Positions 57,197-64,000 of a DNA stretch of 64,000 nt are shown here, piece by piece. Origin of the DNA: an uncultured Lachnospiraceae bacterium (GTDB lineage: Bacteria; Bacillota; Clostridia; Lachnospirales; Lachnospiraceae); the NCBI GenBank assembly GCA_902798585.1, contig CADBXF010000011.1:1-64000 (forward strand). Direction: 5' to 3'. The notes beneath the pieces are model-generated. The model was not told the origin of the DNA, made no database searches, and worked only from the letters and a program-made list of their open reading frames with translations. The position numbers were made by a program, and so were the translations under genes. Within the stretch, counting starts at the first letter, position 1. Every line of letters begins with the position of its first letter.

Positions 57197-58075
57197 ATGG
57201 TCAGGAGCATGACGGGGTTCGGTCGTTTTGAACTGAACGAGGACGGAAAGAAACTTACGGTGGAGATGAAGTCCGTTAACCATCGCTACTGTGAGATCGG
57301 AATTCGGCTTCCGAAGAAACTGAATTTCTTTGAGACGGCAATCCGCAACATTGTGAAAAAGTATGCAGCTCGCGGCAAGATCGATATGTATCTGTACTAC
57401 GAGGAGGAATCCGACAGTACCGAGAGCGTGCACTACAACAAGGCGATTGCGGAGCAGTACATCCGCTATATGAAGCAGATGGCCGACGAATTCAATCTCT
57501 CTTCGGATATCTCCGTCACGAGTCTCGCCCGCATGCAGGATGTGCTGGTTGCGGAGGAATCCGAGCCGGACGAGGACACGCTCATGCCCTTTGTGGAGAG
57601 AGCGGTTCGCGGAGCGTGCGAGCGGTTTGTGGCCACGAGAACGACCGAGGGAGCGGAGCTTCGCAGCGATGTGGAGTCCAAGCTCGACTCGATTTTGGCG
57701 GGGGTCGATGAGATTGTAAAGCGCTCGCCGGAGATTGTCTCCGCATATCGCGCAAAGCTTCTTGCGAAGGTGCAGGAGGTGATGGGGGACACGCAGGTGG
57801 ATCCCCAGGCGCTTGCAACCGAGATCGTCACCTACGCCGACAAGATCTGCACGGACGAGGAGACGGTTCGCCTTCGCGCCCATGTAAAGAGCATGCGCGA
57901 CACCCTCGACGCCACGGAAAATGTCGGCCGGAAGCTGGATTTCATCGCGCAGGAGATGAACCGCGAGGCCAACACGATTCTTTCCAAGGCAAATGATCTT
58001 GCCGTATCGGACATTGCAATCAATCTGAAGACGGATATCGAAAAAATCCGCGAACAGATTCAGAATATCGAATGA
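57197..58075 (+). CDS. YicC/YloC family endoribonuclease
   Basis: A 292-residue protein with the family opening RSMTGFGRFEL, VEMKSVNHRYCEI and RLPKKL, a long coiled middle, and the closing DUF1732-like segment REANTILSKANDLAVSDI, IKTDIEKIREQIQNIE in essence. E. coli YicC and B. subtilis YloC act as RNases. It has its own consensus promoter and precedes rpoZ by 30 bp. In many Firmicutes remA and gmk stand between yloC and rpoZ; both are absent here. Confidence 0.92.
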   Translation: MVRSMTGFGRFELNEDGKKLTVEMKSVNHRYCEIGIRLPKKLNFFETAIRNIVKKYAARGKIDMYLYYEEESDSTESVHYNKAIAEQYIRYMKQMADEFNLSSDISVTSLARMQDVLVAEESEPDEDTLMPFVERAVRGACERFVATRTTEGAELRSDVESKLDSILAGVDEIVKRSPEIVSAYRAKLLAKVQEVMGDTQVDPQALATEIVTYADKICTDEETVRLRAHVKSMRDTLDATENVGRKLDFIAQEMNREANTILSKANDLAVSDIAINLKTDIEKIREQIQNIE

Positions 58076-58105
58076 GTATCACAAGATGAAAAGGAGAAAG
58101 AAACT

Positions 58106-58477
58106 ATGATTCATCCGTCTTACAAAGATTTGCTTGAAGTTGTTAATGCAGACGCGGAAGAGGGCGATCCTACCGTTACGAGCCGTTATTCCATCGTTCT
58201 GGCGACCGCGAAGCGCGCCAGACAGATCATCAACGGTTCCGCACCTTTGGTGACGCCGAAGTGCGAGAAGCCGCTCTCCATCGCCGTACAGGAAGTATGG
58301 GAAGGCAAGGTGAAGATTCTCGGCAAGGACGAGGAGATTCCCGAGGATAAAATCGCCGGCGGCGCAGATGCGGAGTCCGCAAACGGCGACAGCGTACCGG
58401 ACTGGGAAGCAGCGCTTGAAGCCGCGGAGAACGGCGAGAAGTTCGAACTTACCTCCGGCGAGGATGCACAGGCATGA
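58106..58477 (+). CDS. rpoZ: RNA polymerase omega subunit with acidic C-terminal extension
   Basis: The small subunit that helps assemble RNA polymerase. The core (about residues 1-70) has TSRYSIVLATAKRARQI and KPLSIAVQEV. Common Firmicutes omega proteins have about 65-75 residues; this one has 123. The extra 50 residues are acidic and rich in Glu, Asp, Ala and Gly. AAAAGGAGA precedes the ATG. It shares the yicC transcript and ends at a strong terminator. Confidence 0.92.
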   Translation: MIHPSYKDLLEVVNADAEEGDPTVTSRYSIVLATAKRARQIINGSAPLVTPKCEKPLSIAVQEVWEGKVKILGKDEEIPEDKIAGGADAESANGDSVPDWEAALEAAENGEKFELTSGEDAQA

Positions 58478-58489
58478 TTTTGCTGCACG

Positions 58490-58516
58490 GAGCGGGCACG
58501 ATGCCCGCTCTTTTTT
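58490..58516 (+). terminator. Terminator of the yicC-rpoZ operon
   Basis: GAGCGGGCA-CGA-TGCCCGCTC followed by six Ts. Confidence 0.88.
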
Positions 58517-58618
58517 AGCCTTTCGACTGTGGGAAAGGTGGATTTGAACAAAAAAAACGGTTGTATTTCCCGCGTTTTATGGAAATTGCCGTTATCCGTA
58601 AAAAAGGCGAAATTGGAC

Positions 58619-58647
58619 TTGCATTTTTCACAATCTTTCTGTACAAT
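58619..58647 (+). promoter_or_regulatory. Promoter of gapA
   Basis: TTGCAT (58619-58624), 17 bp, TACAAT (58642-58647). Confidence 0.6.
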
Positions 58648-58655
58648 GGTTAAGG

Positions 58656-58684
58656 ATTTTTAGAAACCTAAACAGTCTAAAAAT
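58656..58684 (+). promoter_or_regulatory. Inverted repeat at the gapA transcription start
   Basis: Perfect ATTTTTAGA (58656-58664) / TCTAAAAAT (58676-58684) begins about nine bases after the -10 and so covers the predicted transcription start. It may be a repressor operator or a 5' stabilising stem of an abundant mRNA. Confidence 0.5.
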
Positions 58685-58714
58685 ATTATAACAAAACTCA
58701 GGAGGAACAAAATC

Positions 58715-59743
58715 ATGGCAGTAAAAGTAGCTATCAATGGTTTTGGACGTATCGGTCGTCTGGCTTTCAGACAGATGTTTGGTGCGGAAGGATATGAGAT
58801 TGTTGCTATCAACGACCTTACGACCCCTTCCATGCTCGCTCACCTTTTGAAGTATGACTCTTCTCAGGGTCGTTACATCGCCGTAGGTGAGGAGGATACC
58901 GTAACCGCTAACGATGAGGAAGGTACCATCACCGTTAAGGGCAAGACGATCAAGATTTATAAAGAGCCCGATGCAAACAATTGCCCTTGGGGTCAGCTCG
59001 ATGTAGATGTAGTTCTCGAGTGCTCCGGCTTCTATGCATCCAAGGCTAAGGCACAGGCGCACATCAACGCCGGCGCTAAGAAGGTTGTTATTTCCGCTCC
59101 TGCAGGAAATGACCTTCCTACCATCGTTTACAATGTTAACCACAAGACGCTGTCGAAGGATGACACCATCATCTCCGCAGCTTCCTGCACCACGAACTGC
59201 CTCGCTCCTATGGCTAAGGCTCTCAACGACCTTGCTCCGATCGAGTCCGGTATCATGTGCACGATTCACGCTTACACCGGCGACCAGATGATTCTTGACG
59301 GTCCGCAGAGAAAGGGCGACAAGAGACGCAGCCGTGCAGGCGCTGTCAACATCGTTCCGAACTCCACCGGTGCTGCTAAGGCTATCGGTCTTGTTATCCC
59401 TGAGCTCAACGGCAAGCTCATCGGTGCTGCTCAGCGTGTTCCTACGCCGACCGGTTCCACGACGCTTCTGTTCGCAGTAGTTGACAAGGAAGTTACCAAG
59501 GACGAGATCAACGCCGCTATGAAGGCTGCTGCTAACGAGTCCTTCGGTTACAACACCGAGGAGATCGTTTCCTCCGATATCATCGGCATGAAGTTCGGTT
59601 CCCTGTTCGATGCTACCCAGACCATGGTCAGCCCTCTTCCGGACGGCAAGACCCAGGTTGAGGTTGTTTCCTGGTATGACAACGAGAACTCCTACACCAG
59701 CCAGATGGTTCGTACGATCAAGTACTTCGCTGAGTTGAAGTAA
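58715..59743 (+). CDS. gapA: Glyceraldehyde-3-phosphate dehydrogenase, type I
   Basis: A 342-residue glycolytic enzyme. NAD fold [14 protein letters not shown], the catalytic Cys in [13 protein letters not shown] near residue 155, the catalytic His in [31 protein letters not shown] and the end [14 protein letters not shown] are all present. Codons lean to the highly expressed set (GTT, GCT, GGT, ATC), unlike average genes here. CAGGAGGA precedes the ATG. First gene of the glycolytic block, with its own terminator. Confidence 0.98.
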   Translation: MAVKVAINGFGRIGRLAFRQMFGAEGYEIVAINDLTTPSMLAHLLKYDSSQGRYIAVGEEDTVTANDEEGTITVKGKTIKIYKEPDANNCPWGQLDVDVVLECSGFYASKAKAQAHINAGAKKVVISAPAGNDLPTIVYNVNHKTLSKDDTIISAASCTTNCLAPMAKALNDLAPIESGIMCTIHAYTGDQMILDGPQRKGDKRRSRAGAVNIVPNSTGAAKAIGLVIPELNGKLIGAAQRVPTPTGSTTLLFAVVDKEVTKDEINAAMKAAANESFGYNTEEIVSSDIIGMKFGSLFDATQTMVSPLPDGKTQVEVVSWYDNENSYTSQMVRTIKYFAELK

Positions 59744-59778
59744 TTATCGTTCCAAACGAATATTCCGAATGGATGATG

Positions 59779-59812
59779 AGGTCCGGTCCACAATTTGGAC
59801 CGGACCTTTGTT
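59779..59812 (+). terminator. Terminator or attenuator between gapA and pgk
   Basis: AGGTCCGGTCC (59779-59789) / GGACCGGACCT (59797-59807) then TTGTTCTTT. pgk has no obvious promoter of its own, so partial read-through is likely. Confidence 0.75.
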
Positions 59813-59843
59813 CTTTACAACAAACAAGAAAGGAAGCAAAATC

Positions 59844-61067
59844 ATGTCTTTAAACAAGAAATCCGTTGACGATTTTAATGCAGCAGGCAAGAGAGTACTG
59901 GTTCGCTGCGATTTCAACGTTCCGCTCAAGAACGGCGTTATCACCGACGAGACCCGTATCGTTGCAGCTCTTCCTACCATCAACAAGCTTTTGAATGACG
60001 GCGCAAAGGTTATCCTTTGCTCGCATCTGGGCAAGGTAAAGAACGGCCCCAACGAGGGTGAGAGCCTTGCTCCCGTTGCAGAGCGTCTCTCCGAGAAGCT
60101 CGGCAAGAAGGTAACGTTTGTTGCCGATTACAATGTTACCGGCGCTGACGCTACGGCTGCCGTAGCTGCCATGAAGGCCGGCGATGTGGTTCTTCTTCAG
60201 AACACGCGTTTCCGCGGTTCCGAGGAGACCAAGAACGGCGAGGCTTTCAGCAAGGAGCTCGCTGACCTCTGCGACGATTATGTATGCGACGCTTTCGGTT
60301 CCTCCCACAGAGCACACGCTTCCGTAGCAGGCGTTACGGATGTTGTACGCGCTAAGGGCGGCAACTGCGCTGTAGGTTACCTGATGCAGAAGGAGATCAA
60401 CTTCCTCGGCAATGCCGTAGAGAATCCGGTTCGTCCTTTCGTAGCAATCCTCGGCGGCGCTAAGGTTGCAGACAAGCTCAATGTTATCAACAACCTCCTC
60501 GAGAAGTGCGATACGCTCATTATCGGCGGCGGTATGGCTTACACCTTCCTGAAGGCTAAGGGCTACGAGATCGGTACTTCCCTTTGCGACAACGAGAAGA
60601 TTGACTACTGCAAGGAGATGATGGACAAGGCCGAGGCTCTCGGCAAGAAGCTTCTTCTTCCGGTGGATACCGTTGTTACCGCTTCCTTCCCGGATCCGAT
60701 TGATGCTCCTATCGAGACCGAAGTTTTCGATTCCGACAAGCTTCCGGCTGACAAGATGGGTATGGATATCGGCCCGAAGACGCAGGCTTTGTACGCAGAG
60801 GCTGTAAAGACCGCAAAGACGGTTGTTTGGAACGGACCTATGGGCGTATTCGAGAATCCTACGCTTGCAAAGGGTACCATCGCTGTTGCAGCAGCATTGG
60901 CTGAGACCGACGCTACGACAATCATCGGCGGCGGCGACTCGGCAGCAGCTGTCAACCAGCTCGGATTTGCCGACAAGATGTCCCACATCTCGACGGGCGG
61001 CGGCGCTTCCCTTGAATTCCTTGAGGGCAAGGAGCTTCCGGGCGTTGCGGCGGCAGACGACCTTTAA
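59844..61067 (+). CDS. pgk: Phosphoglycerate kinase
   Basis: Transfers phosphate from 1,3-bisphosphoglycerate to ADP. The ATG at 59844 follows GAAAGGAAG; the longer frame crosses the terminator. The 407-residue protein shows [17 protein letters not shown], the [14 protein letters not shown] loop, [21 protein letters not shown] and [10 protein letters not shown]. Like gapA it uses strongly biased codons. Confidence 0.98.
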   Translation: MSLNKKSVDDFNAAGKRVLVRCDFNVPLKNGVITDETRIVAALPTINKLLNDGAKVILCSHLGKVKNGPNEGESLAPVAERLSEKLGKKVTFVADYNVTGADATAAVAAMKAGDVVLLQNTRFRGSEETKNGEAFSKELADLCDDYVCDAFGSSHRAHASVAGVTDVVRAKGGNCAVGYLMQKEINFLGNAVENPVRPFVAILGGAKVADKLNVINNLLEKCDTLIIGGGMAYTFLKAKGYEIGTSLCDNEKIDYCKEMMDKAEALGKKLLLPVDTVVTASFPDPIDAPIETEVFDSDKLPADKMGMDIGPKTQALYAEAVKTAKTVVWNGPMGVFENPTLAKGTIAVAAALAETDATTIIGGGDSAAAVNQLGFADKMSHISTGGGASLEFLEGKELPGVAAADDL

Positions 61068-61106
61068 TCAGTGATAAGGTAAATTCTTTAAGTGGAGGCT
61101 ATGACA

Positions 61107-61859
61107 ATGGCTAGAAGAAAGATTATTGCCGGCAACTGGAAGATGAACATGACTCCCTCCCAGGCTGTCGAGCTTTGCGGGACCCTGAAGGACCTCGTAA
61201 AGAATGATGATGTTGATGTAGTATATTGCGTACCCGCAATCGATATCGTACCGGTTGTTGCAGCCGTTAAGGGCAGCAATGTAAAGGTCGGTGCTGAGAA
61301 CTTCTACATCGAGGACAAGGGCGCATTTACCGGCGAGATTTCCGCTCCGATGCTCCTTGACGCAGGTGTTGAGTATGTGATTATCGGTCACTCCGAGAGA
61401 AGAGACATCTTCGGCGAGAACGACATCCTGATCAACGCCAAGGTTAAAAAGGCATTTGCCGCTGGTCTCAAGCCTATCCTTTGCTGCGGTGAGTCCCTTG
61501 CGCTTCGCAAGAACGGCACCTACAAGGATTGGATTTGCCGTCAGATCAAGTGGGATCTGAGCGGTTTGACCGCAGAGCAGGTTAAGACGCTGGTTATCGC
61601 TTACGAGCCTATCTGGGCTATCGGTACCGGCGAGACCGCTACCGCAGAGCAGGCCGAGGAGGTTTGCAAGCTCATCCGCGATTACATCGCAGAGCTTTAC
61701 GATGCGGAGACGGCTGAGGCAGTTCGCATTCAGTACGGCGGATCGATGAACGCAGGCAACGCTGCAGAGCTTCTTGCAATGCCCGACATCGACGGCGGTC
61801 TGATCGGCGGCGCTTCTCTGAAGCCCGACTTCGGTAAGATTGTAAATTACAACAAGTAA
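61107..61859 (+). CDS. tpiA: Triosephosphate isomerase
   Basis: A 250-residue TIM barrel. The ATG at 61107 is eight bases after GTGGAGG; the ATG two codons earlier is too close. Lys in NWKMN, His in [12 protein letters not shown], Glu in [11 protein letters not shown], and the phosphate loop QYGGSMN are present. It follows pgk by 39 bp, and is followed by a hairpin before gpmI. Confidence 0.98.
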   Translation: MARRKIIAGNWKMNMTPSQAVELCGTLKDLVKNDDVDVVYCVPAIDIVPVVAAVKGSNVKVGAENFYIEDKGAFTGEISAPMLLDAGVEYVIIGHSERRDIFGENDILINAKVKKAFAAGLKPILCCGESLALRKNGTYKDWICRQIKWDLSGLTAEQVKTLVIAYEPIWAIGTGETATAEQAEEVCKLIRDYIAELYDAETAEAVRIQYGGSMNAGNAAELLAMPDIDGGLIGGASLKPDFGKIVNYNK

Positions 61860-61870
61860 GAATGGTGACG

Positions 61871-61903
61871 CCGGCGCGGGAATCCCCTGCGCCGGTTTCC
61901 TTG
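61871..61903 (+). terminator. Hairpin between tpiA and gpmI
   Basis: CCGGCGC (61871-61877) / GCGCCGG (61889-61895) with a GGGAATCCCC-type inner part, followed by TTTCCTT. The T-run is broken, so termination may be partial. Confidence 0.5.
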
Positions 61904-61936
61904 GAAGATTGATTACAGACAGGAGATCGAACGATT

Positions 61937-63499
61937 ATGGCGAAGAAACCTACCGTACTTTTGATTCTCGACGGTTACGGTTTGAATGAGAAAACCGAGG
62001 GAAATGCGGTTGCACAGGCGAAGACGCCCGTGATGGACCGCTTGATGAAAGAATGCCCGTTTGTGAAGGGCAATGCGTCCGGCATGGCAGTCGGCCTTCC
62101 GGACGGTCAGATGGGAAATTCCGAGGTCGGACATCTGAACATGGGTGCCGGCCGAATTGTATATCAGGAGCTGACACGCATCACGAAGGAGATTATGGAC
62201 GGGGATTTCTTCAAAAACGAGGAGCTCCTCGCAGCTGTTGAGAACTGCAAAAAGTTCGACAGCGCGCTGCATCTGTACGGTCTTCTCTCGGACGGCGGCG
62301 TTCACAGTCACAATACGCATCTGTATGCGCTCCTCAAGCTCGCGAAGGACTGCGGACTTTCGAAGGTCTATGTACACTGCTTCCTCGATGGTCGTGACAC
62401 GCCTCCGGCAAGCGGCGGAGATTTTGTTGCCGCACTCGAGGAGGAGATGAAGAAGATCGGCATCGGCGAAGTAGCGACCATCAGCGGCCGTTACTATGCG
62501 ATGGACCGCGACAAGAACTGGGATCGTGTCGAGAAGGCGTATGCCGCTCTGGTATACGGCGAGGGCAACACCGCCGACAGCGCCGCCGAGGCGATGAAGG
62601 CAACCTACGCCGACGGTGTTACAGACGAATTCATGATTCCCACGGTTATCCTCAAAAACGGCGCTCCGACCGCGACAATCAAGGAAAATGATTCCGTTAT
62701 TTTCTTTAATTTCCGCCCGGACCGCGCGCGTGAGATTACGCGCACCTTCTGCTGTGAGGATTTCGACGGTTTCGTCAGAAGAAACGGATATTTTCCGGTG
62801 AAGTATGTATGCTTCTCAGAGTATGATGTGACGATTCCGAACAAGACGATTGCGTTTAAAAAGATTGAAGTTACCAACACCTTCGGGGAGTGGCTTGCGG
62901 CCAACGGCCTCAGACAGGCAAGAATTGCCGAGACCGAGAAGTATGCGCATGTAACCTTCTTCTTCAACGGCGGCGTAGAGGCTCCGAACGCAGGCGAGGA
63001 CCGCATTCTGGTGGATTCGCCGAAGTATGTTCCGACCTACGACAAGAAGCCCCGCATGAGCGCTTACACGGTTTGTGATGAGCTCAGCAAGGCAATCACA
63101 AAGAAAAATGAAGACGGCTCCGCATACTACGATGTCATCATCTGCAATTTTGCGAACCCCGACATGGTCGGTCACACCGGCGTTCTGGCGGCGGCAACCG
63201 AAGCTATCGAGGTTATCGACAAGTGTCTCGGTGAAATCGAGAGCTTTGTGAAGGAAGTCGGCGGCGTGATGTTTGTCTGCGCTGACCACGGCAACGCGGA
63301 GCAGCTTGTTGATTACGAGACGGGAGCACCGTTTACGGCGCACACGACGAACCCGGTTCCGTTCATTCTGGTGAACGCAGAGCCCGGAACGAAGCTTCGC
63401 GAGGGCGGTTGCCTTGCCGATATCATCCCCACGCTGATCGAGTTGATGGGCATGGAGCAGCCGAAGGAGATGACCGGAAAAAGTCTCCTTGTGCGATAA
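61937..63499 (+). CDS. gpmI: 2,3-bisphosphoglycerate-independent phosphoglycerate mutase
   Basis: Moves the phosphate from C3 to C2 of glycerate using manganese. The 520-residue two-domain enzyme has LLILDGYGLN, the catalytic Ser in GQMGNSEVGHLNMGAGR, FLDGRDTPP, SGRYYAMDRDKNWDR, NFRPDRAREITR and the metal motif CADHGNAEQL. ACAGGAGA precedes the start. Enolase is not in the window. Confidence 0.97.
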   Translation: MAKKPTVLLILDGYGLNEKTEGNAVAQAKTPVMDRLMKECPFVKGNASGMAVGLPDGQMGNSEVGHLNMGAGRIVYQELTRITKEIMDGDFFKNEELLAAVENCKKFDSALHLYGLLSDGGVHSHNTHLYALLKLAKDCGLSKVYVHCFLDGRDTPPASGGDFVAALEEEMKKIGIGEVATISGRYYAMDRDKNWDRVEKAYAALVYGEGNTADSAAEAMKATYADGVTDEFMIPTVILKNGAPTATIKENDSVIFFNFRPDRAREITRTFCCEDFDGFVRRNGYFPVKYVCFSEYDVTIPNKTIAFKKIEVTNTFGEWLAANGLRQARIAETEKYAHVTFFFNGGVEAPNAGEDRILVDSPKYVPTYDKKPRMSAYTVCDELSKAITKKNEDGSAYYDVIICNFANPDMVGHTGVLAAATEAIEVIDKCLGEIESFVKEVGGVMFVCADHGNAEQLVDYETGAPFTAHTTNPVPFILVNAEPGTKLREGGCLADIIPTLIELMGMEQPKEMTGKSLLVR

Positions 63500-63512
63500 C
63501 GCAAAATTGTGC

Positions 63513-63541
63513 TTGCATTGTACCGGCGAATGTGATAGAAT
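63513..63541 (+). promoter_or_regulatory. Promoter of secG
   Basis: TTGCAT (63513-63518), 17 bp, TAGAAT (63536-63541). Confidence 0.6.
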
Positions 63542-63596
63542 CATCGTGCTGTGTTAAAACCACGCACAACAGTTGATTCGGAGGGTTGTTAATTTT

Positions 63597-63836
63597 ATGA
63601 GAACACTTGTAATGGTTGTATATATTTTGGTTTGTGTCGCTTTGACTGCAATCGTTTTGATGCAGGAGGGAAAGAACGCCGGCTTGGGCGGCTCCATCAG
63701 CGGAGTTGCCGATACCTACTGGGGCAAGAACAAGGGCCGTTCGATGGAGGGTATGCTGGTAACGCTTACGCGTGTTCTGGCTGCCGTATTCATCATTCTT
63801 TCCGTCGTTCTGAACATGTCGTTCTGGACGAAATAA
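63597..63836 (+). CDS. secG: Preprotein translocase subunit SecG
   Basis: A 79-residue subunit of the SecYEG channel with two helices (about 4-20 and 53-75) joined by the Gly/Lys-rich loop QEGKNAGLGGSISG that marks the family. The ATG at 63597 follows CGGAGGG at a slightly long distance. secG followed by rnr is a standard Firmicutes order. Confidence 0.93.
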   Translation: MRTLVMVVYILVCVALTAIVLMQEGKNAGLGGSISGVADTYWGKNKGRSMEGMLVTLTRVLAAVFIILSVVLNMSFWTK

Positions 63837-63852
63837 ACCATGAAGTTCGCAG

Positions 63853-63884
63853 GCGACACTTCTTCCGGGGAGTGTCGCTTTTTT
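63853..63884 (+). terminator. Terminator of secG
   Basis: GCGACACT (63853-63860) / AGTGTCGC (63871-63878) and six Ts. Confidence 0.85.
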
Positions 63885-63917
63885 CATTTTTTTGATCAGA
63901 CAGGAAGTTAAGCAGTT

Positions 63918-64000
63918 ATGTCGGAAGTTACGGACAACACACGGCGAAGGGAATTGATTCTGGCGCTGCTGCGGGATCCGCGGTACAGCCCCATGCGGCC
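63918..64000 (+). CDS. rnr: Ribonuclease R, N-terminal fragment
   Basis: An ATG at 63918 after AGGAAGT opens a frame reading to the window edge (27 codons and two bases). It begins with a short charged stretch, then RRRELILALLRDPRYSPM, which resembles the helix-turn-helix start of RNase R. The position after secG, where rnr and then smpB usually follow, is the main support. Too short for certainty. Confidence 0.6.
   Translation, partial: MSEVTDNTRRRELILALLRDPRYSPMR

Overview
This window is a chromosomal stretch from an anaerobic Gram-positive bacterium, most likely a gut or rumen Lachnospiraceae. Pointers are the protein families (DUF6062, DUF6106, a small VanZ protein, a clostridial-type GlnRS, an ATPase-permease of MacB type), strong AGGAGG ribosome sites, sigma-A promoters and mid-50s G+C by eye. 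The first ~980 bases do not belong: they carry a Bacteroidota-type fumarylacetoacetate hydrolase and the start of a PorU-like type IX secretion protein, fused in mid-gene to the C-terminal part of a UDP-galactopyranose mutase. I read this as an assembly chimera.

Layout. 1-983: foreign Prevotella-like fragment. 984-9765: Glf fragment, HtrA protease (minus), ClpX, a zinc-ribbon membrane protein with tandem Ala/Gln/Pro repeats, an LtaS-like phosphoglycerol transferase and an HD-GYP-like protein. 9859-15199: glnS, DUF6062, DUF6106, guaB and an amidase. 15324-20565 (minus strand): MacB-like transporter, dCMP deaminase, typA. 20965-27413: dapA, dapB and a four-gene Gld-like ABC/DUF4340 operon. 27513-33978: pheST, VanZ, a small membrane protein and an enlarged M29 peptidase. 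34012-39495: purE, purM (broken), purN, purD, an esterase lipoprotein and an aquaporin. 39788-49144: a large SH3b/glucosaminidase wall hydrolase, a probable structured ncRNA on the minus strand, nagB-glmM-NahK-like kinase, a thioesterase, thrC (broken) and a small exporter. 49289-58477: degV, glyA, topB (broken), an ABC/FtsX pair, yicC, rpoZ. 58715-64000: the lower-glycolysis block gapA-pgk-tpiA-gpmI, then secG and the start of rnr.

Working together: the pur genes are part of IMP synthesis with guaB leading on to GMP; dapA/dapB feed lysine and peptidoglycan; nagB, glmM and the kinase link amino-sugar salvage to UDP-GlcNAc; the amidase, glucosaminidase and LtaS-like enzyme act on the envelope; gapA-pgk-tpiA-gpmI is a classic glycolytic operon region.

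Points deserving attention: (1) the tetranucleotide ACGT is almost absent after base 984 (13 occurrences by hand scan where over 200 would be expected), a strong restriction-type signature; (2) a minus-strand transcript of about 190 nt with a consensus promoter, several stems and a terminator at 42719-42942; (3) four genes (FAH, purM, thrC, topB) are each broken by a frame change, with conserved sequence missing in at least three, which together with the chimera points to assembly errors rather than biology; (4) the Gld-like ABC operon of unknown function. I see no CRISPR array, tRNA, rRNA, insertion sequence or prophage.
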